This document shows, in pieces, positions 1 to 13,673 of a stretch of 64,000 nucleotides of DNA. How positions within the stretch are numbered: the first letter of the stretch is position 1; each line of letters starts with the position of its first letter. Origin of the DNA: Straminergon stramineum (Eukaryota; Streptophyta; Bryopsida; Hypnales; Calliergonaceae); NCBI GenBank assembly GCA_963920665.1, contig OY987271.1:16433350-16497349 (forward strand). The letters are read 5' to 3'. The translations under genes and the position numbers were made by a program. The notes under the pieces were generated by a model. That model saw nothing but the letters and a program-made list of their open reading frames with translations, did no database searches and was not told where the DNA came from.

Positions 1-1529
1 TTATGTTCAATAACAATAATTATATCCATGCTCAATCTTAATTAGTGATGATTATGGGTGTGCATAACATAAACATCAATTTTGTTAAATTGACAATATT
101 CAGTTACTTTGGCGTGGTTCAAGCATTAGAAAAAAAATGGCCCCTCCCAAGGGCTACTAGAAAGCCCTCAAAGGACCCCAAAGATTGCATTTTGCACTTC
201 CATCAATTTCCCCCTATTGCTACTCACTTTATGTTGGGATATTGAATGATTGTTAGTTTATGGGGTGGTTCAAAATTTGAGTATTGGAGGTGTATTCTAA
301 CTCTAATGTACCTTAACCTTGATTACTAAACATCTTGTACCATAGGTTTAGGATTCATTATTTAACACCTTATACTCTAATGCACCTTATATTTTGAGTT
401 GATTAATAATCCAAGTCTAATCAACACCTTCTTTTTATTTTAAACAAATGAAACGAAATTTAATTAACACTTTGTACACTAAGTTGTAATAGTTCTATGT
501 CTTTAATGAACAATAATTCCCTCATGTGATTTGTAATAGATTTTGTTTCATTTGTTTTTAAACATATGAAATTATGGATTGATAAAATATCGATTGATTA
601 AACATTGATTGATGAAATAAATGAACTCATTAAATACATGGATTGATTAAATACATTGGCTAATGTGAAATCCAACAAAATTCATTAAACACATGGACTA
701 ATGTATTTAATTAACGTAGACTAATGTATTAATGGAGTGATGTGTTGGATACACATTAGACTTGGGTTGTTAATCATCTATTAATGTATATAATGAACTT
801 TTAAGTGTAACTAGTTGGATTGAATACATTAGAGTTGATTAATAATCCAACTCAATTGTATACACATTGAAGTTCATTAAACACCTTGTACTCTAAGTTG
901 ATTAATAATCAAACTTGGATTTAGGACTAATTATTAAACACTATGCACTTTGATGCACCTAATTATTAAGTCTTGAATTCACCCTTGCAAAAGTCAGACA
1001 AGGTGAACACCTAGAAAGTGAGATTCTATAGGTCCAATGGTGATGTGGAAATACTTAAAGATGTCATTGCTTGGTGGCCTTCTAGTGGCTTCATTTTTTC
1101 TCTAATGCCATGCAATTTGAAATTCGACCTTTGACCTTTGTAAAGAAGCATGTCACAATTCTTAGCTTGTCGAACATTGTCAATGTAAAGAAATTGATGT
1201 TCATTCCCCTCTTTGACTATAAGTGAGTACAAGTTCAAGGTCCAATACTAGATTAGAAACGAATTTAATATTCCCTCCCTTCCATTGTCATCTTCATTTT
1301 GTATAGATCTCCCAAATCATTTTTGTAGGATAAACCTACTATTTATGGCACATATCCAAAAACCATTGCCATTTACCGAATAATAATTGTATAATTCAAC
1401 AACAATTCAATTGTGATAGGAACAAAATTTTATATCACCACCCAATGACCGCATGTTGTGTGACAAAGGTTTGAAAGGAATTTTTAACTAGATTTTTGCT
1501 TCATTGCCTTTAAATTGCAATAAAATTTG
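1..1529. other. AT-rich intergenic DNA with reiterated motifs (280-965)
   Basis: No gene recognised. Between about 280 and 965 short phrases recur in varying order, such as TTAATAATC, TAAACACCTTGTACTC and ACATGGATTGATTAAA, giving a degenerate low-complexity block. Its short open frames show no recognisable protein and lie in DNA of the same composition as the surroundings. The rest of the stretch shows nothing I can name. Confidence 0.5.
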
Positions 1530-1534
1530 TAGGA

Positions 1535-2215
1535 GAGTTATTGCAAGAAACACTTGTTGTCTTTTGCTCAAAACAACTTTAGTAGTGGAGTACTGTGACA
1601 TATTGGAATAAAAAATTTAAAAATAAAATAAAATATAGATAATTTGTAAAGCAATAAGATTAATATGTCTCTAAAAGTTTAGACCTAGAAAATTTTATCT
1701 CTAAAAGTTATGCACAAAAAAAGCACGATGGAAAATGCCAAGAAAATGAACATTTTGATGTCTAATTTCTAGAAAATAGTAAAGAAATTCAAAAATTCAA
1801 AATCTAGAATGTCATTTTTTCAAACTTGAAGATGCTCCTTATCCACCATTTTCATCTTTGGAAAAAAAAATTTGTACTCTCTACACTTGTGCAAAGATAG
1901 AATATCTTAAGCACATGTGGAAGGTGGACGATTTACTATTTTAAAAAATTTCTTTTTGATCTTGTGAAAATTTAGAAGAAGTCCTATACCAATTTTGAGC
2001 TCCAAAGTCAGATTTTTGAGTCAAAAATATTACTACCTCCCTTAATGGCCAAAGTCAACATCCAATTGGGGGTTGTTTAAAATAGTGAAATAATTTTTTA
2101 TATGCAAAAGATTCATTAATGTCTTCAACTTCTACTTGTACCTTCATTTTAAATTTCTTGCAAAACTGCCATACGATGCAAATAAAAAATAGGACAAGTG
2201 TTTCTTGCAATTACC
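1535..2215. mobile_element. Non-autonomous TIR DNA element, copy A (681 bp)
   Basis: The left end (GAGTTATTGCAAGAAACACT) and the reverse complement of the right end (GGTAATTGCAAGAAACACTT) match over TTGCAAGAAACACTTG, so the element has terminal inverted repeats of about 20 bp. The 5-bp sequence TAGGA lies directly outside both ends (1530-1534 and 2216-2220) and is a candidate target duplication. The interior is AT-rich with no open frame. A diverged full-length copy lies at 28919-29660 in the same orientation. A 5-bp duplication does not fit the usual plant TIR superfamilies (hAT 8, Mutator 9, CACTA and Harbinger 3, mariner 2), so I leave the superfamily open. Confidence 0.72.
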
Positions 2216-2527
2216 TAGGAAGAAATCTTTTTGCATATTGTCTTTCAAAGGTGAATCTTTAATGGACATGTAATAATCACACCCAATTTCAAAATATGCA
2301 AGTCTCTACATTAATCTAGAAAGGGATTTGAATTTTGTTTATATGGTGATTGACAAGTTTATTCTACCTATGTAGAAGAATCTATTTTAGAACCAAACTT
2401 TGTTCTTTCTTAACTTTTGCATACAATATCCAAATGTCATATTCTTTGATGCGTTAGAACCTCTTTTCACTTGCCAAGAAGAAAATATGAAAATTCAACT
2501 AGTCCAATAGTAGTAACTATGCACAAT

Positions 2528-3819
2528 TGTCACGACCTTCATCACAAGGTAAGCCCGTGCCACCTTGGTGAGCAAGGAGGATGTTGGGGGTGACTCCCCA
2601 AGCCTTGTAAGAGAAGGGGTGAGGGGGACTAGGAGTCCAAAGCAATCTGAGTGTTGTGGTGCTCTGATCTGGACAAATTAGAGGACGTATCGCACATGCT
2701 TGGAAAGCTTGTGAGAAGACACATCTATGGGTTTAAAGAACGCGAGAATCTAAGTTGGAAGCCAAAAGTTATGGCTCCTCAAAATTGGTAGTGTCCCAAC
2801 TGCGTCCCAAGGCGCGGGGACGTGGGAAACAAGGTTTGGGAGGATTCCTTTGAGCCAAATAAGGCCTGCCGCATATCATTGGAAAGTTAAGGAGACAAAC
2901 TTTCTAGAATGATAAGGCTCATGAGGAGATGAGCTCTAAGCTAAAAGTTATGGGCATTCAAAGAGTCTCGGAGAATTACACCTCCCGGGAGACTTGTGCC
3001 TTTGGAGGGCCATAACTTCCTGAATACTTGTCGTATTGGAAAAAGTGAGTAGTTCACGATGATTTGAGGAAAATTTATATCACGAAAATGGGCTTGCATT
3101 TGGGATTTGGATCTTGGAAATAAAAGTTATCCTGATGGAAAGATCAAGAATCTTTGGAGGTCCAATTTGGGGGATACCACTTGGAATTGGGTGGAAATTC
3201 CAAGATGGGGAGCATCTTGGGGGTTCCTGGTGACCTCTAGTATAGGGAGGGGGGTTGCTAAATCCCGCAAAGAGTACTATGAAAAGGGGTGGTCTCCTTC
3301 CTCACTCTCAAATGGTGCCATAATGAGTCTAAGTGGCCCTGAGTGTTGAGGTTAGTGTTGAAGTCTCACCACTACTTGTGTGTTACCATGGAATGCTTGT
3401 GCATTCCTTAATACCGATTGGATGGTGTCCCACTCTACACTAAGCCATGGTGTGTGTCTCGATTAGTGAGTCCCGAAATTAGTTGGATTGGGCCTAGTGG
3501 GGAGTTGGGTCCTATTCAAGGGCAGTTAGCATCGGTGGGGAATAGTACCTCCACCAAGTGCTTGGACATCAATGGAAGTTCTGCCCCTTGTTATCAAATG
3601 ACAAGCCCAGTGTCTTGTGGGAGTTAAAGATTTGAAGGAAAGTGTTGGGAGTCACGGAGGAATAGGGAACCCCGTGACTTGAGTTGGAACCTAACATTGT
3701 AGGTGTACGACATGTGTAGTGTTAGGAGAGCATGACCCTTGGTGTCACTAAAGGATGAAGTGCTTGGAAAAAACTTGAAGGTGAATTTAAGGTGATAAGT
3801 GTCACTAAGGGGCGCGACA
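2528..3819. mobile_element. Solo LTR of an LTR retrotransposon (1292 bp) with 5-bp target duplication
   Basis: The segment starts TGTCACGACC and ends GGCGCGACA, so it begins TG, ends CA and has short imperfect inverted ends (TGTCACG against TGTCGCG). ACAAT lies directly outside both ends (2523-2527 and 3820-3824), a perfect 5-bp duplication of the kind retroviral-type integrases make. Base composition rises sharply in GC inside these limits. No gag-pol reading frame, primer-binding site or second LTR is present, so this is best read as a solo LTR left by unequal recombination. The open frames at 3107-3349 and 3418-3627 fall inside the LTR and have no recognisable protein. Ty1/copia or Ty3/gypsy origin cannot be told from an LTR alone. 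Confidence 0.85.
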
Positions 3820-3824
3820 ACAAT

Positions 3825-5350
3825 GATAAAAAGTAGTAGTTTGGGGAATACTCACCTTAAATTAGAGAATATGCAGTGTTCCCTCCAACATGAACAATAT
3901 TGGTATTGTGCCAAGTGGAGGCTTGTTTCTATTTAAAATTGCACTCCACTAGTTCAATGCAACCGTTATTGGGGCCTCTAATTCCATGGCCTCGGTATGC
4001 GATCACCCATGACTAGCTAATTTGCAAATTGTGAAGGGCCCATGAGTTAGCCCCTTTAGGAATAGTCATTATTGCCAACGCTTTTCAAGCATTGGTATGT
4101 GTGCTAATCAATTCAACCTTCCCTTGTTTTCATGAAAATCTTTTTTTTAATATAGATTCTTTTCTTTCTTTCTTTTTATAATACAGAAAAATCCAGTTGA
4201 CGTTTGGATTGCCAGCTTTGCATTGGGTCAATTTTTACAAAGAGGAAACCAGCACTGTGCGGACCTCGCGGAACGACCTGCCATTTGCAGTTACAGGGCT
4301 TGTATGCAGGGTATGCACTGCAGATGACCTTAGAGTAATGAGAATCTTCGGAACAATCGGAAGGGCTGCAGACAATCAATCATACTCCACTTTTGTCCCA
4401 GCTGCCTGCCTGCCAGTCCCGGTCATCAAAGCCACATTCAAATGGTAAACGAAAAAGAGAACAAAGGGACCTGATGGCGCAGTTCCGAAGCAGTTCCGAA
4501 CTTCAGATAACTTACCATGCCATAGGTCAAGCGATGAATCCGCCTACTTTCAATTGTCAGTCCAAAGAAAGTGATGAGTATTACAGTTCCAGAAGCTGAC
4601 CATGGGTATGACTTAATTACAGTAGATCCTGACGAACTGAGTGCTCGATCGACTGTTCCATTGTTTCTTCCAGAGTAAGTTAACTAATTATGTTAATAAC
4701 TTCATCATTCAGTTCTGGACTCTTGTACGTGAAGACTGATCGAGGCAGTGAGGCCCGGACGGTCTTTTTGCTGTCTACACGATGCCGCTGGCTTTCAGTG
4801 TATTGCATTGAAGCTGTCTCGATCGATCTCTTTCAGTTCCAGTTCGGACTTCGGAAGCGTATGAATTCCAGACGTGCGTCAGAAGTGATGTGCAAATGAT
4901 TTATTGGGGTTGCAGATGTCTATCTGTCTCTGTTGCAATAAATAGGGGTTCAGTTGAAGGAGCTCGACAGTCCGTGTGGAGTAAGGTGAGGTGCATGCTT
5001 GGTTGTTCGTGAGTGAGTGAGATTCGCCGGCATGGGCGGTGCATTATTTTTTTGAATGTTTTATTTCTCTTACTATTTTGCTTCTTTTTTTCATAGAAAG
5101 AAGGGTTGGATGGAAAGGCCGGGGGCTTGCTATGTAATATCATTGGAAGGTGGATACCGCCCTACTTGTCATTTTTTTGCTACTGTGCCTTGTTAGTTAC
5201 TATTATTAGATTGGTCAAGTGTTCATATTTTCTTGTTGGCAAGTGAAAGGAGGTTCCTATGCACCAAAGAACGCAACATTAGGATATTTTATGCAAAAGT
5301 TATGAAGGGTCATAGTTTTACTTGGTAGATGCTAAGTAAAATTGTTTTTT
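3825..5350. other. Intergenic stretch with GC-richer island (about 4170-5160), content unknown
   Basis: Between about 4170 and 5160 the sequence is clearly richer in GC and CpG than its flanks and has several overlapping short open frames on both strands (for example 4197-4448 on + and 4176-4379 on -). None gives a family I recognise. It could be the remains of a gene's promoter and first exon or an old insertion. The flanking parts hold nothing identifiable. Confidence 0.4.
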
Positions 5351-5351
5351 C

Positions 5352-6180
5352 AACATATACTAGACAATGTGCCTTGTGCTGTGGCCACAACGAAAACCAA
5401 AGTAAAAGTAATTTTTTAATTTTTTAATTCCTATAATCTTCAAAATTCAATAACTTTTACACTATTAGCCATAATGTTGCGAAACAAAGCCCGTGTATGG
5501 TGCACCCTTCTTCTCCAAGGGCTTCCAAGTAGTGCCCAACATGCGACTGAAGGATGCACAGTCCAAGACATCTCAACATAAAAAAAATTTTAAAAACTAA
5601 TTTAAAGGTATGGATTAGTGTGCCTTGTGTCGTTGCTACAATCATTGAGTACAAGAAAAGTGATTTTCTAATTTTTTTGATCCCAAAATTACTTTAAAAT
5701 TCAATAACTTTCCCACTGTAGGTCCAAATGACAAGAAACAAAGTCTGTGCACCCTTCCTTGATGAGGGCTTTCTACAATACCAAGAATTTAACTGGGAGA
5801 AGTGCAATCTAGCATATCTCAATGTAACAAAAAAAAAACAAAAAAAACACTTAAGATATGGACTAGTATGCCTTGTGTTGTTGCTATAGTAATTGTCAAA
5901 GTTCAAGTAATTTTCTAATTTTCTAATTTTTTCATTCATAAAAACTTCAAATTTCCATAATGTGTGTCATGTGCCATTGCACTCCCCCACCCAAAATAAA
6001 TGTAATTTTCTAATTTTTTATCCCAAAAAACCTTAAAAATTCAATAACTTTCACATCGTCGGTGAAAACATCACTAATCAAAGTCCTTGCACCCCTCCTC
6101 ATTGAGGGCTTTATGACAATACCAATAATGCGATCGAGGGATGCACAACCCAAGGGATCTCAATGTAACAAACAAACAAA
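5352..6180. repeat. Tandem repeat, about three diverged units of roughly 255 bp
   Basis: Successive units restart at about 5352, 5607 and 5862. Each carries the same order of phrases: a line like GTGCCTTGTGTTGTTGCTA, then TTTTCTAATTTTTT, AATTCAATAACTTT, an ACAAAGTC/ACAAAGCCC stretch, GCACCCTTC followed by GAGGGCTT, and an ATCTCAATGTAACAA end before an A-rich spacer. The third unit is shorter and more diverged. Related sequence occurs at 8230-8420 in the same orientation and at 56400-56885 in the opposite orientation, so this is a dispersed family with internal tandem structure. The short open frames seen here are by-products. Confidence 0.68.
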
Positions 6181-9100
6181 CAAACTTACTTTTCTGATGC
6201 ATCCCTAGATCAAGGCAAAAGTCTAATTCTCCTTCAAACTAATTATTCCAAGTTTACTTTGATGGCTAGATCTAAATTGTGAAATATCCAAACCTAGATC
6301 AAATAGTGGTTATTTTAAGTACCAACATCAAGCTAAATGGTATGCATATATCTTGTCAAACTAAAGTATTCATAACCGTAGCTATTCAACTTCTAATGTC
6401 TTATAGAAGTTGAAACATCTCTACATACACCTTTAGTCATTTGATCCAATCAACCTTGCCACTCTATAAATAAAGTGCAAGAATAAAAAAAGTCAACACA
6501 TTATTAGTCTCCTTTAAACCAACCAAAAAACATAGTCCAATAGATCCTTAACTACATGCATGTACTACTTGCAATAGTCATAGCTTGTGCAAAGTATATA
6601 TATTATAAAACAATTTTCTAAGTATTACAAAGAAATAAGAAGGGAATTAATCTTGGGAATTTGATGGAGATCTTCTTTTTCCAAGACACTTTGATTCTTC
6701 AAGAAGAAGTAATAGATCTCACATTTGCCCATCCCAAAAACATCACAAGCCAATAAGATATTAGTCTGGCAACACAAGGTGTCTTCTATCTACTAAGTTT
6801 GTTATTGCCCTTAAGAGAACAATGAAAATATTTCATCAAAAGTAGAAAACACAAACACCAAATAATTATTAGGATAATCAAGTAAACTTGGAAAATAGTA
6901 GAACTTTATGACCCTCCTTGTGCCGAAGTCATGTCTCAGCAATAGATCAGAGTTCTCAAAAACATTTTTTGCCACCACCATTTGCTTCACTAATAGTGAT
7001 TTAACTTACATTATTCAGCTATTCAATTGGTCCAACAATAAACACTATAGAGACTATTGGTATAGTCTAAAACACCGTATTCACCTCAACATGTACCAAT
7101 TATGCAAGGGCACAATGCATTACAGCTAAGTAGAATTATAAATTCCAGGCGATACTTTACTACAATAAGAAATGAAATGGAAAGTTCACCAAAGCTAATC
7201 AAGTTGTGCAATCCCCAAAGGCAAAGTGTAAGCTTATGGCCAAAGTTACTATTTTAAAAATTGGAGGCACATGCATTAACAAACTACATAATTATAGCCC
7301 TCCACCAACCCAAGCTAGTTGTGAATTAAATAGGGTCTTTAAGGCATTCCCTTGTAGTTGGTAAATGTTGGATTTGGAATCTTTAAGAGATATCCACATC
7401 TAAGTAATCAACTTCACACTAAATTTTTAAGCCATAGTGATTTAGTGTCTAAATCAATGTCAAGCTGTAGTAGTTCTTTGAGAAAGATCCTATTCACAAA
7501 ATCTTCTTGAGATCTTTAAAACAATACCTATTGTGGCATTGAGTCATGAGGATCCATTTTCTACTATCTATTTTATTACTTTTCTCATTCCATGTCTGAT
7601 TTGAATATTCCATATAAATATAATAAAGATGTATTCATTCCTTTTTGTGATCCTATCCTTGCTTGAAAACTAGATCTAAAATATGAAATGTGAAAACAAA
7701 CAAACAAACTTAAGATATGGATACATATTGATTTTACAAATGCATATAGAGCCATGATGGTGGTTCTAGGCAAGGTGTGATTTTGGTTATACCTATCTTA
7801 ACAAAAGTATTGATCATGTTGTAATGGCCTAAAACTTATGGGCAATGTGGCATTCAGGAGTTAGAGTGAAAGGAGTCTTCATTCATCAAAAGCAAAAGAT
7901 TTCCTTCCTTGAAGGTGAAGAGATGGTATGGTAACATGGATGTAATAAGTTTTTGATTCTACACTTAGGGGGTCCATTTTTGTAGCTTATTATTACTTAA
8001 GTGAAAGGCATCTATTCCCAACATAGGCCCCAAACCAATCATAAAAATATATATAAAAGTTCAAAATGTATTGTTTATGTACATGAATGTAAAAAATAGG
8101 GTGGGATATACTACATATTTGAAATAAAAAAAATTCATAGCATATTCATTCATATTTAGAAAGATATAGTTTGTTTGTTTTTGAAAATTCATGATTTTCA
8201 ATTGCCAAGGTTTTAATAATTTCATATGATAAACATTTAACATTTGATAAAAGTCATAAACCTAAACCCTAAACCATAGGTCGAAACACCACAAAACAAA
8301 GCCCATGCACCCCTCCTCATAGAGATCTTTTCGACAATACCAAGCATGCAGCTGAAGGATGCAGCTGGGGGACACACAGTTTGGGAGATCTCAATATAAC
8401 AAGCAACAAAACACAACAAACACTCAGGCTAACTTCAAGTGTGGATGTGTGGCAGTGTCACATTGATTCTCAACAGTAATTGCATGTTTTCCAAACACTC
8501 ATTTCCATCAAAGCTGCAACCCCGCAGAAAGGGGGAAAATGGTGGTGAAAGGCACCATGTTCTTCATACAAATCCTATGAAGGAGTGGTGCAAAATGGGT
8601 GCTGCAGAGGGAGCCCCCTACCGACCTTCATGTCGTGTCAGAATTAGCAATTGCAAGGGTTATTAGTGATGGAAAGGGAGACTATGGTAGAACCTCCAAT
8701 GACCAACTCAACCCATCATCAGGAACTTCAAGATATGTGAACATGGTGCCATGATGGTGCATTGAAATGCAATTAAGTTAATTTGGTGCCAACCTCCATA
8801 CCAACCTAGTATGGATAAAATGACACTAAAATGACATGTATGTGGCCTTTGGTGTCAAAATGGCACCAAAATAATTTGACCCAACTTTTTTGATGATGGT
8901 CAATACATAGGTAATGGGAAATTCAATAGAGAGATGACCAATAAGTAATCATTAGTTTTTTGGTCTCTCACCATCTTCTAGCCATCACTATTATGACACA
9001 TGTACTTCATTTTGAGAGCCAAATTAGTCTTTAGGTGAGCAGTGATGGAAGAATCTATGTATTGGAGATGGGAGTAGGCCAACTTTTGACTTCTAAAATT

Positions 9101-11559
9101 CATAACAATTTGAATTTTAAGGAAAAAAATTCTAAAAATTTGACAACACCCATCATTTCTATCTCTCTACACGACAAAAATTTAACAATGCCTTCTACTA
9201 CTCCAAATCATGCACAAAATGATTAAGTGGCTAGTAATGGGTGATTCTACTATAATCTGAAACTAATAGGGACAGATTTACACTCTTAGAATTTCCCACT
9301 TCAAATGACTGTAGAAGAAAAGCATACACACTAATAAAAGTTTGATCTCAACATATAATTTGGCTCTTGCACTAAAGATCTCTCTCCAAAATTGCACTCC
9401 TCTACATGTTAAAATACTCAAAGTATTGTAAATTAGTAAATGGTATCCTTTTACCCTTAAGTTAACTACCTACCCATGGAGGGCTCTACAATGAAAGTGA
9501 TATTTGGATGGTTTCAAATGAGTACAACATGATGAAGAATTGTGATTTTTCATCCAATTTTTCTTTGAATATGTTTGCAATAGATGTTGGTCGAAATTAT
9601 GTCATTCATGAGTAATTAACTTCTTTATAGAAGAGGAGGCTAATAAAAAATCACAAAGATATCTTTTAAAAATATTTCGGTAATTTATACCTCCTTATTG
9701 TAGGTCTAAATTTTAGTTTAAAACATTATCTTTTTTGAATTTGAGGTCAACAAATGAAATGAAGCTAAGAAAATATTATTTCTACTCCAATTTGAAAATT
9801 TAAATTTTTTGTAAATGAAATTAAACTATTCATAGAAATTAAAATTTTTGGGACTATAACTATCATGGTGTATTGATTTTCTAATTATAGAAAGATATGG
9901 AAATTTGGATTACTCAACGATGTTCTACACTATAATATATATTTATCATGGAAGTTTAAGAATTTTGAAGCATACATATGAATTTTCTTCACTCAATCAT
10001 AAAAATTTTCACAATGATTTCCAATTCCTCAAAAAAATTTATAAATTTTTATAACTTGTAGAAAATATGTGGTTTCATCTTTGATGAATAAAAAGAATAA
10101 TTTCCATTCATATCTAGTGGAAAATAAAGTATATGAACCAAAAAGATATTGAAGTTGTTCATAGTCATAGGCTCCATTTGTTCGTGGTTAATTTAATTGA
10201 GTCCTTATAATTATATTTGATTAAGATAGTACTCTTATGTAAAGATTTTCTATGTGTTCTATATAGAAACTTGTCTTCCTATGTAAAACCATACTTGGTG
10301 GTTAGGGTTGGTGTTTCATGTGAAATAATTAATTGAATTTTAAAAAAAGTGGTTTAGGAATTGCTTTCAAAATTAATATGATTTTCATTTTTTTCATTTT
10401 TTTTTAAAGAATTTGGTACCTTGATTGTAGAAACATTAAGAAGGTGACAAATTTATTACTTCTAATAAATGACAAATTTTCATATGCCCTAATTTGTGAT
10501 AGTTTGGCATTTGCAACATAAATTTGTTTATTTTCCAACTCCCTTTTAGAGTAATTTCTCCAAAAGCAAACCTTTTGAATTTTTATTGAATTTTTGTTGA
10601 CTCTGCAAGCGAGGTGTAGTAGTTGTGTAGGCCCTTTGCTTCCAATGATGAAGTATTCTTAACCCCTAAGTGCTATGATGTCCATTCTCTTGACAATGAA
10701 CAAATTGATACTCTAGTTTCATCCTCCTTATCTTAATTCTTGAAGATCCTTTGTCAAATTCTTGTCCTATCTAATAGTTGGATTTGGTGTAACTAGAGCA
10801 CATATATATTTCTAAAATTACAAATGATTGTGCAAATATGTCAAATGGTTGACCAAGCCAAAATTGCATTGACTTTGGTTCAAAATGGGATTTGCCAAAA
10901 ATGAGGTCATAGATTTTAAGAGCACAAAAATTCCAAAAGATCACCATGTGAAGAGAACCTCATTTCAAATCCATTCCAACAAATTGTAAAAAATGATAAA
11001 ATTGTGCTTGTAATTGAATTTTGAAGGATTTTAAAATTTTTCTTTTCAAATTATACAAAAATATATTGGTGATGGTATTGGTAAATCTAACCTTATGGAT
11101 GGAATCTACAACTCAAAGTCTACAACTTTCATTTGCACACCAATTCCAAACTATTCTTCCAAATAGCACTTTATAATGGATTTTCTCAAATCATCAATTC
11201 TCGAGAAGACTCTTGATGTTTAGAGGTTAACAAGAAAAAAAATAGACTTAATAGAGTAAGAAAGCTCATTTCATAATTGAGCCTAAAAGATGCATAAATT
11301 AGAAATACTTAAGGTAGGACTAAAGTCTATTCATTTGATTGTTCTAGGCAATGGTACGTTCTAGTCATTGCTGGTATTATAAAACTGATTTTCTATCAAT
11401 CAAGACTTATCTTACAAAAGTGACTGCAAAATGTGCACATCATATTCCTACAGATTGCAATCTCCAAAATCTACTGTTGAAAATGCAAAGAAACGCATAA
11501 AACCTCAAGAAGATTACATCAAACAATATGACTTTACAAACTCATCAGAGTAACATCAC
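6181..11559. other. AT-rich intergenic DNA; single repeat unit at about 8230-8420
   Basis: I see no gene here. At about 8230-8420 there is one unit of the 5352-6180 repeat family, recognisable by ACAAAGCCCATGCACCCCTC, the later GAAGGATGCA and an ATCTCAATATAACAA end. The open frame 8439-8666 just beyond it encodes no family I know. The remainder is low-complexity AT-rich sequence with occasional A or T runs. Confidence 0.5.
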
Positions 11560-13673
11560 CGGAACCTACTCTCGCACCTCCCTGAAGAAAAGAAAGAATG
11601 CAGTAATCATCTTCCAACCCTAAACCAAAGGTTGTGAGCTTCAGAGGCCGAAGAACCATCTTCACCTTCATTAGGGGTTAGTCAGTGCCAGAGATACGAC
11701 GGCACTGGTGATGCTTCGGGTGAGGTCGACGATTCAATCAACATACATCCCGTCGTGTATGATGCGCAAAGCAAAATTGTGGGTGAAAACCTATCATTCC
11801 AGCAAATCATGAACTCTCAATCTCAAGCTATCCGCAGCATTCAAGGCAGCTAGAGGAGAAGATAGGCGCTAGCTGAATTATAGATTGAGTAAAAGACATG
11901 TTTTCGAAATCGCATGTGTCGAATACAACACGAAACTGAAACATCGAGATTTGTCGCAGCAGAGGGTGTCGAGGAAAAGCAGATTAGCTCCTGGTTTGTT
12001 CAAATCGAGAGACTCCCCTCCCTATTCATGTTGTCAACTTCGATGCTGCAGTAAGTTAACTTAGTCTACCTGAATTTCTAAGAGTACCCGACTACCCGCT
12101 GGACGTGGTATCGTACAGTGCCCAGTCACCTCTGCTCCGGGGGAACTGTACAGTACAGTACTGCACAACACTGTAGCGTTGCTGACTTGGTTCGTCGGTA
12201 AGCTAGGGCACGTTCGATTTCAGTCTGCGGCTACGTCTGTGGTGTTCCTTTCTTGCCCTCCTCGGTTTAGGCCTCCTTGGTTGCATCTGCGTTATGAGAT
12301 TTAACTTTCTTTGCTTTGCTTCGCCAGAGTGGGACGCGGTGAGAATTTTTTTTATGATCCGTGGCGAAACCGATAGTGGCCGGGAGTGTAGGGAATGCTC
12401 AGCTTGGGAATGGAGACAGAAGAAAAGTGATGAAGCTTTGCTTCATGATTCTGTATTACTATAAGTCCTACCCAACTGGAATTCAACTCAACTAACTGGC
12501 TCGCGGGTAATCAGTGAATGTTTTATACGGAGCACTAAGCAACGGGAAGAAGTAACAAATATTTTCTTATTGTATCGTTGCTGTTCTGATGACACGAGGT
12601 TTTGTGTTTGATCCAATTGTTGATTCTCTAGCTTTGTTTGTTCAGGTTTATATTGACCGCAGTATCCAATTTCTACTGAAAACCCGTCAAGAATCTAGAA
12701 AATCTTGGTGGACGGAGGTCTCAATATTAGGGTTCCGTCAGCAAACGATCAACACTCTGATTTCGTGTTAAGTTGACCCCCTCTTCATATGTGAGTTGGG
12801 AACTCTCTGGGTAGCCTCCTCCTCACAGCTCTTATGTCGCTTACCTTCAGGTATGATATTTCCAGTTGTAAGAGTATCCATCTTTATGCTTGGCGCTCCC
12901 GTAAAATATAGAATCAAGGTTTGTGTAGTTGATATATTCTGCCGTCTGTAATCGCGTTCTTGAATCTTCTTCTTGGTGATTTAATTTCAGCAGTTACTTG
13001 CTTGTCTTTGGGTTATTGTGAGGAGTTTGATGCTTGTGTCCAAAAGGGTACCAGAGTTCAACCAAAACAGACAAAGTCAGCCATCCTCGTATGCGAAGCG
13101 GGTTTATCTCTCAGTTCGAATATACAGAAGCTCATGTGGATGATCCATTTGTTCAGTCTCAGGTTTTTTCAATCTTCTATTTATTTTCCCCTTTCTTGCT
13201 TGCAGTTCTGTGCTTGCCATTGTGAAAGGCAGGGTCGTTTTTCAGTTCTGAAGATTTCATCAGCACCAGTTTGTGAGCCCCATGGAGCAATAACTGTGGA
13301 TTTGCACTCCGCCTCTAGCCAACTGTGATGCACACAATGAACGAGGTGGCGGCACCAAGGCTCCACTCACTGGGTGCAGCATTGTCAAGAGGTTGGATTC
13401 ATATGCATGTCCTGGGTCCAGGCACATGAAAGTGATGTATTGGAGAGGGCATGTACCCAAGGATGTGATCAATGGGTTTCATTTTCTTTTGGATTGTTTA
13501 TTGTTTACAGTTTATATTGAAGTGGCCGATTTGCCTGATGAGTTCAGAGTAGAAAGTGATGTCTTATTGCCCTGCTTGTGTAGAGCTTTGCATATTTTTG
13601 GCAAGTAACCAATTGCATTTGGGATTTGGTGTTTGCCTTCTGGTGTGTAGGGGTGAGAACCTTCTTGAAAGTA
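11560..13673. other. GC-moderate region upstream of the resistance-gene relic; possible promoter and leader
   Basis: Composition changes from AT-rich to roughly balanced at about 11560 and stays so to the TNL relic. One frame on the + strand is open without stops from 11638 to 11850 (71 codons, TGA at 11635, TAG at 11851) but has no obvious start codon and no family I recognise. Further on there are only short open frames (for example 12960-13328). The position and composition suit the promoter and untranslated leader, possibly with leader introns, of the relic starting at 13838. This is inference; no TATA box or transcription start can be fixed with confidence. Confidence 0.4.

Noticed and set aside
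3107..3627. Two open frames rich in Trp, Gly and Ser
   Set aside because: They fall wholly within the solo LTR and match no retrotransposon protein.
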